Assembly: GCA_021793035.1 (NCBI GenBank)
Contig: JAJYTM010000025.1
Coordinates: 1-8,710, forward strand
Length of the DNA stretch: 8,710 nt
Reading direction: 5' to 3'
Source: Microcaldota archaeon
GTDB lineage: Archaea; Micrarchaeota; Micrarchaeia; Micrarchaeales; Micrarchaeaceae
Part shown: positions 1 to 5,429 of the stretch, piece by piece
Layout: every line of letters begins with the position of its first letter
Position numbering within the stretch: position 1 is the first letter of the stretch
Program-made: the position numbers and the translations under genes
Notes under the pieces: generated by a model
The model's input: only the letters and a program-made list of their open reading frames with translations
Database searches by the model: none
Told to the model about the DNA's origin: nothing

Positions 1-67
1 GATAGCGATATAATGAATCCTTTTCTATACTCACATGCAAGTTCTTTCAGAGTTCAGTACTGATAAA

Positions 68-81
68 GACTTTTATATTTT
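68..81 (+). promoter_or_regulatory. Putative archaeal TATA/BRE element
   Basis: The A/T-rich core TTTATATTTT, preceded by GAC, is centred about 52 bases before the ATG at 128. With the usual archaeal distance of about 26 bases from TATA centre to transcript start, transcription would begin near 102 and leave a leader of about 26 bases. The same 14 bases recur exactly at 1593-1606, which supports a functional element. Assignment is by sequence likeness only. Confidence 0.45.
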
Positions 82-127
82 CTATTGTGCATAGTTATGT
101 CTGCAGTAAGTAGCGGAAAGGGATACT

Positions 128-796
128 ATGTTTAATACCCTCGCAGTAGTACCATACCTGCCATTCCTGAAAAGCAAATACAGCTACGAAGCGCTGCTAG
201 ACAGGTTGATCTACCTTGACTACGCCAATATGAAAGGTATAACAAAGGAGGAAGAAGGAACACATGATAACTGGGTACCTGTCTTTAAGAAGAGCCCTTA
301 TTCTTCAAGATACTTGGTTGATGGCAATCTTAATATATTGGGCTACTGGCATTTTGTAGCCCTAAAAGAGAATCTTTTCAAGAAGGCCAAGAAGGGCCTC
401 ATGCTTGATTATGAGATAAGCACAGACAATGTATACGCTCTCAACAGGAAAGGCAGGTATAACATGTATTTTGTGGAGACAGTGACACATCCGGATATAA
501 CCAATACCGATGCTGCAGCAATGCTCGATGAATCGTTTTATGATTCAGTCTACGATTTTGCAAGAAGCGGCATATTTTTCACAGAGAGACTCACTAACGC
601 AATTACCCCTGATGCAGTTAAGCGAGCCATGGGTTTCGGTATGAAGTTCGTTGCCAAAAATATATATAGGGGGAGCATCTACTCAGCCAAGATGACTGAC
701 TTTTTGCTCAGGAACGCTAGCAGGAGGACGGACCTATTCAGGCTATATTCAGAAGAAATGCATGGTAGACGCAGATCTCATAACCTAGGTCTGTAA
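128..796 (+). CDS. Putative GNAT-fold (acetyltransferase-like) protein, uncharacterised
   Basis: This 222-residue soluble protein has no signal peptide or membrane helix. The middle section around residues 60-110 contains RYLVDGN, NILGYWHFVAL and a charged D/E-rich strand region. A later part (about 155-180) reads FFTERLTNAITPDAVKRAMGFGMKFV. It resembles the end of GNAT domains, where an alanine-rich helix leads to a G-F strand after acetyl-CoA binding. I see no clear Q/RxxGxG/A acetyl-CoA loop, so enzymatic activity is uncertain. The ATG follows the purine-rich GGAAAGGGA, a weak ribosome site, and lies about 26 bases after the transcript start predicted from the TATA element. It appears monocistronic, with 141-159 bases to the next gene. 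An unrelated fold cannot be excluded by eye. Confidence 0.5.
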   Translation: MFNTLAVVPYLPFLKSKYSYEALLDRLIYLDYANMKGITKEEEGTHDNWVPVFKKSPYSSRYLVDGNLNILGYWHFVALKENLFKKAKKGLMLDYEISTDNVYALNRKGRYNMYFVETVTHPDITNTDAAAMLDESFYDSVYDFARSGIFFTERLTNAITPDAVKRAMGFGMKFVAKNIYRGSIYSAKMTDFLLRNASRRTDLFRLYSEEMHGRRRSHNLGL

Positions 797-883
797 ATCC
801 TACGCTTTTAGTCCACACGCACCTATAGAATGAGGCAAAAAGCCATAAACACAAGACTTGTTTAATATCGAATGTGATTTTCA

Positions 884-893
884 CATATATAAA
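884..893 (+). promoter_or_regulatory. Putative distal TATA box for the 956-1450 gene
   Basis: The motif CATATATAAA would place the transcript start near 915. That gives a leader of about 41 bases to the ATG at 956, or 23 bases to the ATG at 938. A second, equally good TATA-like run lies at 912-923, so this gene has two candidate promoters in tandem. Confidence 0.4.
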
Positions 894-911
894 GCTTTTT
901 CTATGAATAGA

Positions 912-923
912 AATATATAAATA
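912..923 (+). promoter_or_regulatory. Putative proximal TATA box for the 956-1450 gene
   Basis: The run AATATATAAATA is centred near 918. The predicted transcript start near 944 lies after the first in-frame ATG (938) and before the second (956). If this promoter is used, translation must begin at 956, where GGTG (947-950) sits five bases upstream as a ribosome site. Confidence 0.4.
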
Positions 924-955
924 TTTGAAATAATATTATGTTTATTGGTGTAAAC

Positions 956-1450
956 ATGGTGGAAATAGAATATGAAAAAACCGGATATGGAGTTACAAGG
1001 AGAGTCTTGCTAAAAGACGCGCAAAAGATCTATGATGAGCACAGGGACGCCGATCCGAAGATGGTAGAAAGTCTGAAAAACATTGTCAATACAATGGATA
1101 AGACCTTTAATGGCTTAAGCGTATATCAGTACCCGAGAGCCGGCTATGAGGATATTGAATCAGGTATATTTACGGCCATAGGTATGGCTGTATCTAGCAA
1201 AGCCTACAAGGTTCAGGAGGAACTTGAGTCACTAAGAGAAAGACTTTATGACCTTATGAGGCTCGACAAAGAATTCATAGATTATAAGGAAAAGAGATTG
1301 GTGATTACAAACCTCGACGACGACGAAAAAATTAATCTCTTAGTGAAGATATATAAGGAGTACCCAGACATACTGGAAAAAGCAATCCAAAAAGCGTGCA
1401 CAAAGGAGGGAATAGACAAGTGGGGCTCCTTTGTAAGGAGGAGAGCGTAA
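956..1450 (+). CDS. Hypothetical charged, mostly helical protein
   Basis: I do not recognise this 164-residue protein. It is strongly charged and predicted mostly helical, with no membrane segment, signal peptide or cysteine cluster. A heptad-like stretch (VQEELESLRERLYDLMRL, about residues 80-97) could form a short coiled coil. The C-terminal part holds an acidic turn (LDDDEK) and ends in basic KWGSFVRRRA, which could contact nucleic acid; that is inference. The start at 956 is preferred because GGTG precedes it by five bases and the proximal TATA box predicts a transcript start near 944. An ATG at 938 would add six residues. It is followed 24 bases after its stop by a UUCG-capped hairpin. 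No neighbour suggests a role. Confidence 0.6.
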   Translation: MVEIEYEKTGYGVTRRVLLKDAQKIYDEHRDADPKMVESLKNIVNTMDKTFNGLSVYQYPRAGYEDIESGIFTAIGMAVSSKAYKVQEELESLRERLYDLMRLDKEFIDYKEKRLVITNLDDDEKINLLVKIYKEYPDILEKAIQKACTKEGIDKWGSFVRRRA

Positions 1451-1471
1451 TAAGAAAATACTGCTATTGCT

Positions 1472-1550
1472 TGCCTCTGGGCTTCGGCCCGGAGACGGCA
1501 TGATATTCATCTGCCGGGATTATGCAGAAAAAGGCCATTACCGGCCGCGG
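1472..1550 (+). other. GC-rich structured element, candidate ncRNA or 3' UTR structure
   Basis: The core is an 8-bp stem, 1475-1482 with 1487-1494, closed by the loop TTCG in the context C-UUCG-G, an exceptionally stable RNA tetraloop. On the plus strand its one imperfect pair is a U-G wobble; on the minus strand the same pair is an A-C mismatch, so a plus-strand RNA is favoured. TGCC (1472-1475) can pair with GGCA (1497-1500) as an alternative lower stem. A second hairpin, 1497-1515, pairs GGCA/TGCC and GAT/ATC around a small loop. GGCC repeats at 1533-1536 and 1542-1545 can also pair. It begins 21 bases after the stop of the preceding gene. It could be a terminator, a transcript-stabilising end or an independent RNA. 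I match it to no known RNA family. Confidence 0.4.
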
Positions 1551-1592
1551 TTGCCTAAGATTCCATTCATTGTATTGCAGATTATGGGAGCT

Positions 1593-1606
1593 GACTTTTA
1601 TATTTT
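1593..1606 (+). promoter_or_regulatory. Putative TATA element, exact copy of 68-81
   Basis: GACTTTTATATTTT recurs here from the first gene's promoter. On the plus strand it would start a transcript near 1628 and give the kinase gene a leader of about 88 bases. A/T-rich boxes are nearly symmetric, so it could instead drive a minus-strand RNA starting near 1575 and crossing the structured region at 1472-1550. A TATA-like TAAATATC at 1678-1685 is a closer alternative for the kinase and would make it nearly leaderless. Confidence 0.35.
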
Positions 1607-1715
1607 TATCATTCAAACGCCTCTTTTGTGAAATCCTATCTAGCCCTAATGGATATTTATGGCTATTCAAGAATGCCTAAATATCTGAACACTGCAAGAA
1701 TCTATCGTGGTACGC

Positions 1716-2330
1716 ATGGTTACACATTCAGCAAGGGTTGATGATACGACCGCTAAAAGGGTGGCTGTTTCGCACGCCGATCAGGGAATAGTAGTCTCTG
1801 GCGACCCAGGATCCGGAAAAACGACATTTGTGGAGCTGCTGTCAGCAGAATATGGCAAGAAAGTATACTCGGTGGGCGAGTACTGGAGGAAAAAGTATAA
1901 GGAGGAGCATCCACGCGGCGACATCACATTCGAAGAATATTGGAGGTCCAGGTCCGACAGTGACCAGCTTGAAGCCAATATCAACCTGAAGCACTACGCC
2001 CTTCTCGGCTACATAGTAGACACCAGATACGCTTCAATATTCGACAAGAGGGAGTACCTTATAATCTACCTGCACGCTCCTCTTGAAGTGCGTGCCGTGC
2101 GCCTTGCAACCAGACCAGAATACTCTGGAAAGACCATCAAAGAGATAGAAGCCATACTTGCGGCTCGGCAGGAGGACGAAGTCGCCGTGGGCAAGAGGCT
2201 CTTCGGCGTTGATTACAGGGACCACAACTTCTATAATCTGATTCTTAATTCGTGTCTTCTTACACCAGAAGAGGAGCTGGCTGCAGTGAAGATTGAGATG
2301 CGCTGGATGATGAACTTAGCCAGGAGGTAG
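1716..2330 (+). CDS. Cytidylate kinase-like P-loop kinase
   Basis: Probably transfers phosphate from ATP to CMP or dCMP to make the diphosphate, in the cytoplasm. The 204-residue product has a Walker A loop GDPGSGKTT at residues 29-37. It is followed by a YSVGEYWR segment matching the SVGD-hydrophobic-R stretch after the P-loop in archaeal CMP kinases. Further on are a strand and LID-like region (YLHAPLEVRAVRLATRPE, then RQEDEVAVGKRLFGVDYRD). The end, FYNLILNSCLLTPEEE, corresponds to the family signature YDLVINTS..SPEE. The position usually written EGRLAG reads VDTRYASIF, so the NMP-binding site is divergent. About 25 residues precede the P-loop, more than usual: GTG codons at 1707 and 1761 are alternative starts, and 1761 would give a family-typical N-terminus. 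A related (d)NMP kinase specificity is possible. Confidence 0.75.
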   Translation: MVTHSARVDDTTAKRVAVSHADQGIVVSGDPGSGKTTFVELLSAEYGKKVYSVGEYWRKKYKEEHPRGDITFEEYWRSRSDSDQLEANINLKHYALLGYIVDTRYASIFDKREYLIIYLHAPLEVRAVRLATRPEYSGKTIKEIEAILAARQEDEVAVGKRLFGVDYRDHNFYNLILNSCLLTPEEELAAVKIEMRWMMNLARR

Positions 2331-2336
2331 AGACAG

Positions 2337-2367
2337 GCGTGCAATGGCACTGCACGCAGCGGCTTTT
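2337..2367 (+). terminator. Hairpin with short T tract after the kinase gene
   Basis: A perfect 7-bp stem pairs GCGTGCA (2337-2343) with TGCACGC (2351-2357) around a seven-base loop, six bases after the kinase stop codon. CTTTTA follows at 2363-2368. Archaeal termination mainly needs the T tract, and this one is short, so the hairpin may instead protect the 3' end. Confidence 0.4.
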
Positions 2368-2435
2368 ACTATTTTATAAGTAGGTAATGGTTGGGGGTCC
2401 AGGTCTTTATAGCTGCATGCCAGCATCCCCTGCTC

Positions 2436-2516
2436 ATGGAAGCAAGCGCACTCTTGGCGATTGCAACAGGCCTGGGATACAGATTTGGCGTGGCTCTTTG
2501 TGGTGTTTTACATTAA
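2436..2516 (+). CDS. Possible leaderless small hydrophobic ORF, 26 residues
   Basis: An ATG-to-TAA frame encodes a 26-residue peptide beginning MEASALLAIATGLGYRFGVA, hydrophobic enough for one membrane-spanning helix. TTTATA at 2405-2410 is centred about 28 bases before the ATG, as expected for a leaderless archaeal transcript. It ends 8 bases before the end of the convergent gene at 2525. At this length an open frame is easily due to chance, and no homologue can be named, so this is only a candidate. Confidence 0.25.
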   Translation: MEASALLAIATGLGYRFGVALCGVLH

Positions 2517-2524
2517 ACCTGAGG

Positions 2525-2974
2525 TCATGCTTCTGACTCCTTCCTATGCCCTATTTTTTGTGATAACCTTTCGTAAATGAGCACCCCATATGCTACGAAG
2601 GCCGACACAGTACCAGCCGCAAACAAACCCGTGTCTATAGCAAAAACAGCCCCTGTTCCGAGCGCTCCGGTAGTTACAGCCGCTATCGTGAAAGGCATTG
2701 TGCTGACCATGCTGAACGCTCCAGCAAAGGCGACCGCAGTAGCAATTTTTCCTACTTTGGTGTGTTTTTTGACTACAGGCTTGTCAATATCATCGCTCTT
2801 GATTTGCGCTTCTGGAGCATTGACTTCTATTGTCCTGCGCAGATGCCTGCCCATTTCTTCTCGTTTCTGCGATTCCGGTTGCATAGGAACTTGTGCATTC
2901 GCCTCTTCCTTGCTCTTATATATTCCCAAAATAACACCCTTTGTATGATAGATGACATTATAGGGTATGTCCAT
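2525..2974 (-). CDS. Hypothetical two-helix membrane protein
   Basis: The 149-residue product has a hydrophilic N-terminal region (residues 1-74) followed by two hydrophobic segments, about 76-102 and 105-134. A glycine/threonine turn (TTGALGTG) lies between them and the C-terminus is charged (ERLSQKIGHRKESEA). The basic run KPVVKKHTKVGK just before the first helix favours a cytoplasmic N-terminus by the positive-inside rule. I do not recognise the family. The minus strand is chosen over an overlapping plus-strand frame because of its promoters and its sensible charge and hydrophobicity pattern. The start is ambiguous: a TATA-like TATAAATATA touches the ATG, while a second box at 3007-3016 suits it. 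A TTG at 2929, preceded by AAGGGTG, is an alternative that removes 15 residues. Confidence 0.6.
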   Translation of the reverse strand: MDIPYNVIYHTKGVILGIYKSKEEANAQVPMQPESQKREEMGRHLRRTIEVNAPEAQIKSDDIDKPVVKKHTKVGKIATAVAFAGAFSMVSTMPFTIAAVTTGALGTGAVFAIDTGLFAAGTVSAFVAYGVLIYERLSQKIGHRKESEA

Positions 2975-3006
2975 ATATTTATACCTTAACTCCCCTTATG
3001 ACGTTG

Positions 3007-3016
3007 ATTTTTATAT
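3007..3016 (-). promoter_or_regulatory. Putative TATA box for the two-helix protein
   Basis: On the minus strand the sequence reads ATATAAAAAT, centred about 38 bases before the ATG at 2974, predicting a transcript start near 2986 and a leader of about 12 bases. It overlaps the stop codon of the small ORF 3011-3100. A second box, TATAAATATA at 2975-2984, lies too close to the ATG to serve it but could serve a start at 2929. Confidence 0.4.
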
Positions 3017-3100
3017 CTGTATCACACGAACACCTCCTTCGATATGAACATCAAGGTCAAGTAGTTTCCTTCTCCTTGCATCTGTGGATAGTTTCGACAT
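3011..3100 (-). CDS. Possible small basic protein, 29 residues
   Basis: An ATG-to-TAA frame begins MSKLSTDARRRKLLDLDVHI and ends GGVRVIQI. It has an N-terminal basic patch (RRRK) and no membrane segment. AGGTGA lies two bases before the ATG, a good match to the archaeal ribosome site but with short spacing. It sits on the same strand 92 bases after the serine hydrolase and ahead of the two-helix protein, so it could belong to that transcript. No family is recognised. The start signal and amino acid composition make it better than random, but its shortness keeps confidence low. Confidence 0.35.
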   Translation of the reverse strand: MSKLSTDARRRKLLDLDVHIEGGVRVIQI

Positions 3101-3192
3101 TCTCACCTATCTGAATATTGCTTCTTCGACACAGATTTAACGCCTATTGCTTTCAGTCTCTTTTTAGGCTTCTGCGTTTCTTCCTCTAATCC

Positions 3193-3768
3193 TTATTCCT
3201 CCTTCTTCAATTCCTCCAAAAGCTGCTCAAACTTTGTATAACCAGATGCAGAATTGAAGTGACCTGCATTGTGCACTACTATGAATCTGGCTTTAGTATT
3301 CTCTGCTACGTACCTGCTTTTGTCCATGCTGACATAGGGATCGTTGTCAGATGCATATACCGTAAATTCCGGGCAGTGGGATCTTATCCTTTCCCAATCA
3401 AACCCCTTCTCTATGAAAGTTTTATTCAGCTTGTCGAATTGCTCGATTCCGAGCTTTGTTACGAATGGGGCGACTAGGAACGCGGCACGTATCCGTTTAT
3501 CGATCCGCTCCAATACAGAAAGTATGAATGCAGGGCCCAAGCTGTGGCCTATGAATACGGTGTCTTCGGTAATCGTGTCCATGTAGGGCCGGAAAACCCC
3601 CAACCAGCTTTCTAGGCTCTGTGCGTTGCCAATGGGAAAATCTGGTACAATCATTTCTATGCCTGGACAGGCTTTGCTGAGCTCTTCCTTGAGCCAGGGG
3701 AACCAATTCTCCTTAGAGCTGCCATTAGTGCCGTGTATTATGAAGACTCTATGTATAGGCATTTTCAT
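3193..3768 (-). CDS. RBBP9/YdeN-family alpha/beta serine hydrolase
   Basis: A cytoplasmic alpha/beta-hydrolase of 191 residues, the normal length of the RBBP9/YdeN family. It starts with the strand and oxyanion region VFIIHGTNGSS (8-18), followed by NWFPWLKEEL typical of this family. The nucleophile elbow GHSLG is at 74-78 (Ser76), the acid is Asp143 in SDNDPYV, and the base is His170 in NAGHFN. This spacing closely matches the Ser75-Asp138-His165 triad known for human RBBP9. Members act as serine esterases or amidases, and the natural substrate is usually unknown. Only six bases separate it from the preceding HD gene, so the two are surely cotranscribed. The frame stays open for 29 codons after the TAA stop, ending just before the next small ORF, which may be a decayed extension. 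Confidence 0.85.
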   Translation of the reverse strand: MKMPIHRVFIIHGTNGSSKENWFPWLKEELSKACPGIEMIVPDFPIGNAQSLESWLGVFRPYMDTITEDTVFIGHSLGPAFILSVLERIDKRIRAAFLVAPFVTKLGIEQFDKLNKTFIEKGFDWERIRSHCPEFTVYASDNDPYVSMDKSRYVAENTKARFIVVHNAGHFNSASGYTKFEQLLEELKKEE

Positions 3769-3774
3769 CGCTCG

Positions 3775-4416
3775 TCAATAACGCTTTTTCTGGAAAGCCG
3801 AAGCGCTAGGAAGCCGCATGCCGCGCTCCATGTAAACTTTTTTCTTTATCTTTTCGAATATATACCTGACCTCAGGTATGTCCATCCTCCAGCCTGCTGT
3901 CCTAAAGAAGTCTTCGACTCTCTCATCGCTTTTTATCTTCTTGTGGTATAACATTATCTGCACTATATAGTCGAGCTTGTCAACCTGCTTGACTAGTTTT
4001 GCTTCCTCCGTGCGCTGTGCGTGGTATTCGTCCAGGACCTCCCTAAGTGCATTCTTCTCTCTTTTGTTCAAGATAGCTGCGAGCTTTAACTCGTTCTGCC
4101 GTTCTAGTTTCCTCTTGATTATAGGGGGTACCGTCTGCAGAGATTTATCGGATCTGGTTGCTATATCGCCAGTTATAACCTCATTAATGTCGTGAAAGAG
4201 CCCCATCACTGCACACCTCTCCGCATTTAGTCCCATTCTTTCTGCAATGAGATAGGATAATGCCGCGGTGCTGTATGAATGGTCTCCATCATGCTCGGGA
4301 TGCGGAATCTTTGCTATGAGCCACCCTGTTCTTTCAATCTCCTTTAGCTTGTCAGCCCTGAGCATGAAGCTCAGTATGCTGTCCAAATCCTTGTCTGTCT
4401 TCACAAATATCATCAT
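3775..4416 (-). CDS. HD-domain 5'-deoxynucleotidase-like protein (YfbR/HDDC2 type)
   Basis: Members of this family remove phosphate from deoxyribonucleoside 5'-monophosphates using a metal held by an H...HD...D site. The 213-residue protein shows His46 in DGDHSYSTAALS, His75-Asp76 in MGLFHDINEV, Glu79 and Asp84, and Asp146 in KQVDKLDY. The spacing of His75, Asp76, Glu79 and Asp84 equals that of H68, D69, E72 and D77 in E. coli YfbR. Glu79 corresponds to the catalytic glutamate, so the active site looks intact. The C-terminal 40 residues are basic. The start codon is one of two consecutive ATGs, without a strong ribosome site. A TATA-like TGTTAAATAC at 4450-4459 would give a leader of about 12 bases. 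It follows the metallopeptidase-like gene by 56 bases. dNMP substrate preference is inferred. Confidence 0.85.
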   Translation of the reverse strand: MMIFVKTDKDLDSILSFMLRADKLKEIERTGWLIAKIPHPEHDGDHSYSTAALSYLIAERMGLNAERCAVMGLFHDINEVITGDIATRSDKSLQTVPPIIKRKLERQNELKLAAILNKREKNALREVLDEYHAQRTEEAKLVKQVDKLDYIVQIMLYHKKIKSDERVEDFFRTAGWRMDIPEVRYIFEKIKKKVYMERGMRLPSASAFQKKRY

Positions 4417-4449
4417 CCGTTGCAGATATAAGTGTGCTTCTATGCTGAT

Positions 4450-4459
4450 GTATTTAACA
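4450..4459 (-). promoter_or_regulatory. Putative TATA box for the HD nucleotidase gene
   Basis: The minus strand reads TGTTAAATAC, centred about 38 bases before the ATG at 4416 and predicting a leader of about 12 bases. It lies in the 56-base gap after the upstream gene, so the HD and hydrolase pair may have their own promoter. Confidence 0.35.
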
Positions 4460-4472
4460 TTTACCTTACCAC

Positions 4473-5174
4473 TCAGTCTGTTGTAAGGTCGAAAACACCT
4501 ATATTTTTAATTTCTTCATATGCTATCCTGAGCATATTGCCGAAATCCGCCCTATCTCTTTCATATAGCTTCGCAAAATGGTCGATTACGCTTTCTTTGC
4601 CATTGATTTTTATCGAGTAATATCTGTTATATGCCTTTGCAGTTTTGGGCACAAGTTTCATGAGTTCCTTATCTTTGTCTATCGGCTCTACAAGTATCTC
4701 ACTCAGCTCCCATATTAAATTGGGCTTTTCGAACTCGCTCTCACTATAATCTGGGAATACCTGCTTCCATTTCTCGAAGTATAGAAAATGGGTAAGCTCA
4801 TGCAGGACTATCCCTTTTTGGGCCCCAATATCTAGGAAGTATGACACATAAAAGCTCCACGCCTTAAGATTTCTAGGGCAAATGCGATTTATGGTCATGA
4901 AACCTATTGCATTCCGGCCGGGCCACTTGATTTGCATTATCTCTGCTAGTCTTTCCGCCACCTTGTCGTTTATCTTATCCCAACTTTCCTGAAGCCTGTC
5001 CCTGCTCCTAGTTATCTCGTCAAGCTTCTCCGAATAAATCTTATCAACAAATTCACTCAACGGGATAGAGCGATCATAGCCAAGAACATATCTGGAATAT
5101 GAAGGATTGCTGCATATCCTCTTATCAGCTCCCCTATCCACTTCAAACTGCACCTTTGGCATGGATATTCCCAT
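4473..5174 (-). CDS. Uncharacterised HExxH putative zinc metallopeptidase
   Basis: A 233-residue soluble protein without signal peptide or membrane helix. The zinc motif HELTH is at 125-129 within a hydrophobic helix (IVLHELTHFLYFEKW). A following helix, PNLIWELSEILVEPI (151-165), offers Glu156 or Glu159, 27-30 residues downstream, as a likely third zinc ligand. This is the gluzincin-like arrangement. The N-terminal half is charged and helical (LDEITRSRDRLQESWDKIND), and the segment RNLKAWSFYVSYFLDIGAQKG leads into the motif, as a substrate-side strand would. I know the pattern only from uncharacterised proteins, so the substrate is unknown. The ATG at 5174 fits a TATA box at 5211-5219; a second ATG at 5162 is possible. 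Next on the strand are the HD nucleotidase and serine hydrolase genes. Confidence 0.7.
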   Translation of the reverse strand: MGISMPKVQFEVDRGADKRICSNPSYSRYVLGYDRSIPLSEFVDKIYSEKLDEITRSRDRLQESWDKINDKVAERLAEIMQIKWPGRNAIGFMTINRICPRNLKAWSFYVSYFLDIGAQKGIVLHELTHFLYFEKWKQVFPDYSESEFEKPNLIWELSEILVEPIDKDKELMKLVPKTAKAYNRYYSIKINGKESVIDHFAKLYERDRADFGNMLRIAYEEIKNIGVFDLTTD

Positions 5175-5210
5175 CTTTCTCTGATTAGGATTGGTGTAAG
5201 CAAAGCTTAT

Positions 5211-5234
5211 GTAAATATATGCCTATGCAGGCAT
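5211..5234 (-). promoter_or_regulatory. TATA box with adjoining palindrome, candidate operator
   Basis: On the minus strand TATATTTAC (5211-5219) is centred about 41 bases before the ATG at 5174, giving a leader of about 15 bases. Immediately upstream, overlapping by one base, is the perfect inverted repeat ATGCCT-ATGC-AGGCAT (5219-5234). It occupies the BRE position, where a dimeric regulator would compete with or recruit the basal factors TFB and TBP. A regulatory role is inferred from position and symmetry. Confidence 0.4.
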
Positions 5235-5287
5235 TAATAGGTATTGGATATTTTATCTGCGACTAGCAAGGTGGATACATATTCAAC

Positions 5288-5365
5288 ATGAACAGACCAA
5301 GAATGCCCTTCATGATGCTAGCCGGCAGGGCTGACCCTCCGCTGTATACGCTTGTAAGGAGGTAA
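5288..5365 (+). CDS. Possible small ORF, 25 residues
   Basis: An ATG-to-TAA frame starts MNRPRMPFMMLAGRADPPLY and ends TLVRR. It has four methionines, is basic, and has no clear helix or domain. AAGGTGG at 5269-5275 lies 12 bases before the ATG, rather far for a ribosome site, and a TATA-like GATATTTTAT at 5247-5256 is about 36 bases upstream. It is divergent from the metallopeptidase gene. Nothing else explains the 255-base gap 5175-5429, but the evidence is weak. Confidence 0.2.
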   Translation: MNRPRMPFMMLAGRADPPLYTLVRR

Positions 5366-5429
5366 ATTGTTGCTGTAAAGTGCAGCGCTTGACCGATTCC
5401 GCCTCTATAATCGCCTGATTGCCCGATAA

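Noticed and set aside
1..127. Tail of an upstream gene at the left edge
   Set aside because: One frame is open from base 1 to a TGA at 61-63, only 20 codons, too short to call. Nothing but the promoter at 68-81 is supported here.
1473..1500. tRNA or T-arm-like stem at the UUCG hairpin
   Set aside because: The loop is UUCG, not a seven-base TTCRANY loop, and no acceptor or anticodon arms can be found. No tRNA was seen elsewhere in the window.
1464..1670. Minus-strand frame of 68 codons in the gap before the kinase gene
   Set aside because: No ribosome site or domain pattern, and it crosses the GC-rich hairpins, which better explain this stretch.
2577..2948. Plus-strand frame of 123 codons opposite the two-helix protein
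   Set aside because: It is the antisense of the minus-strand gene, has no TATA box or ribosome site at its start, and has low-complexity Ala/Pro/Thr composition.
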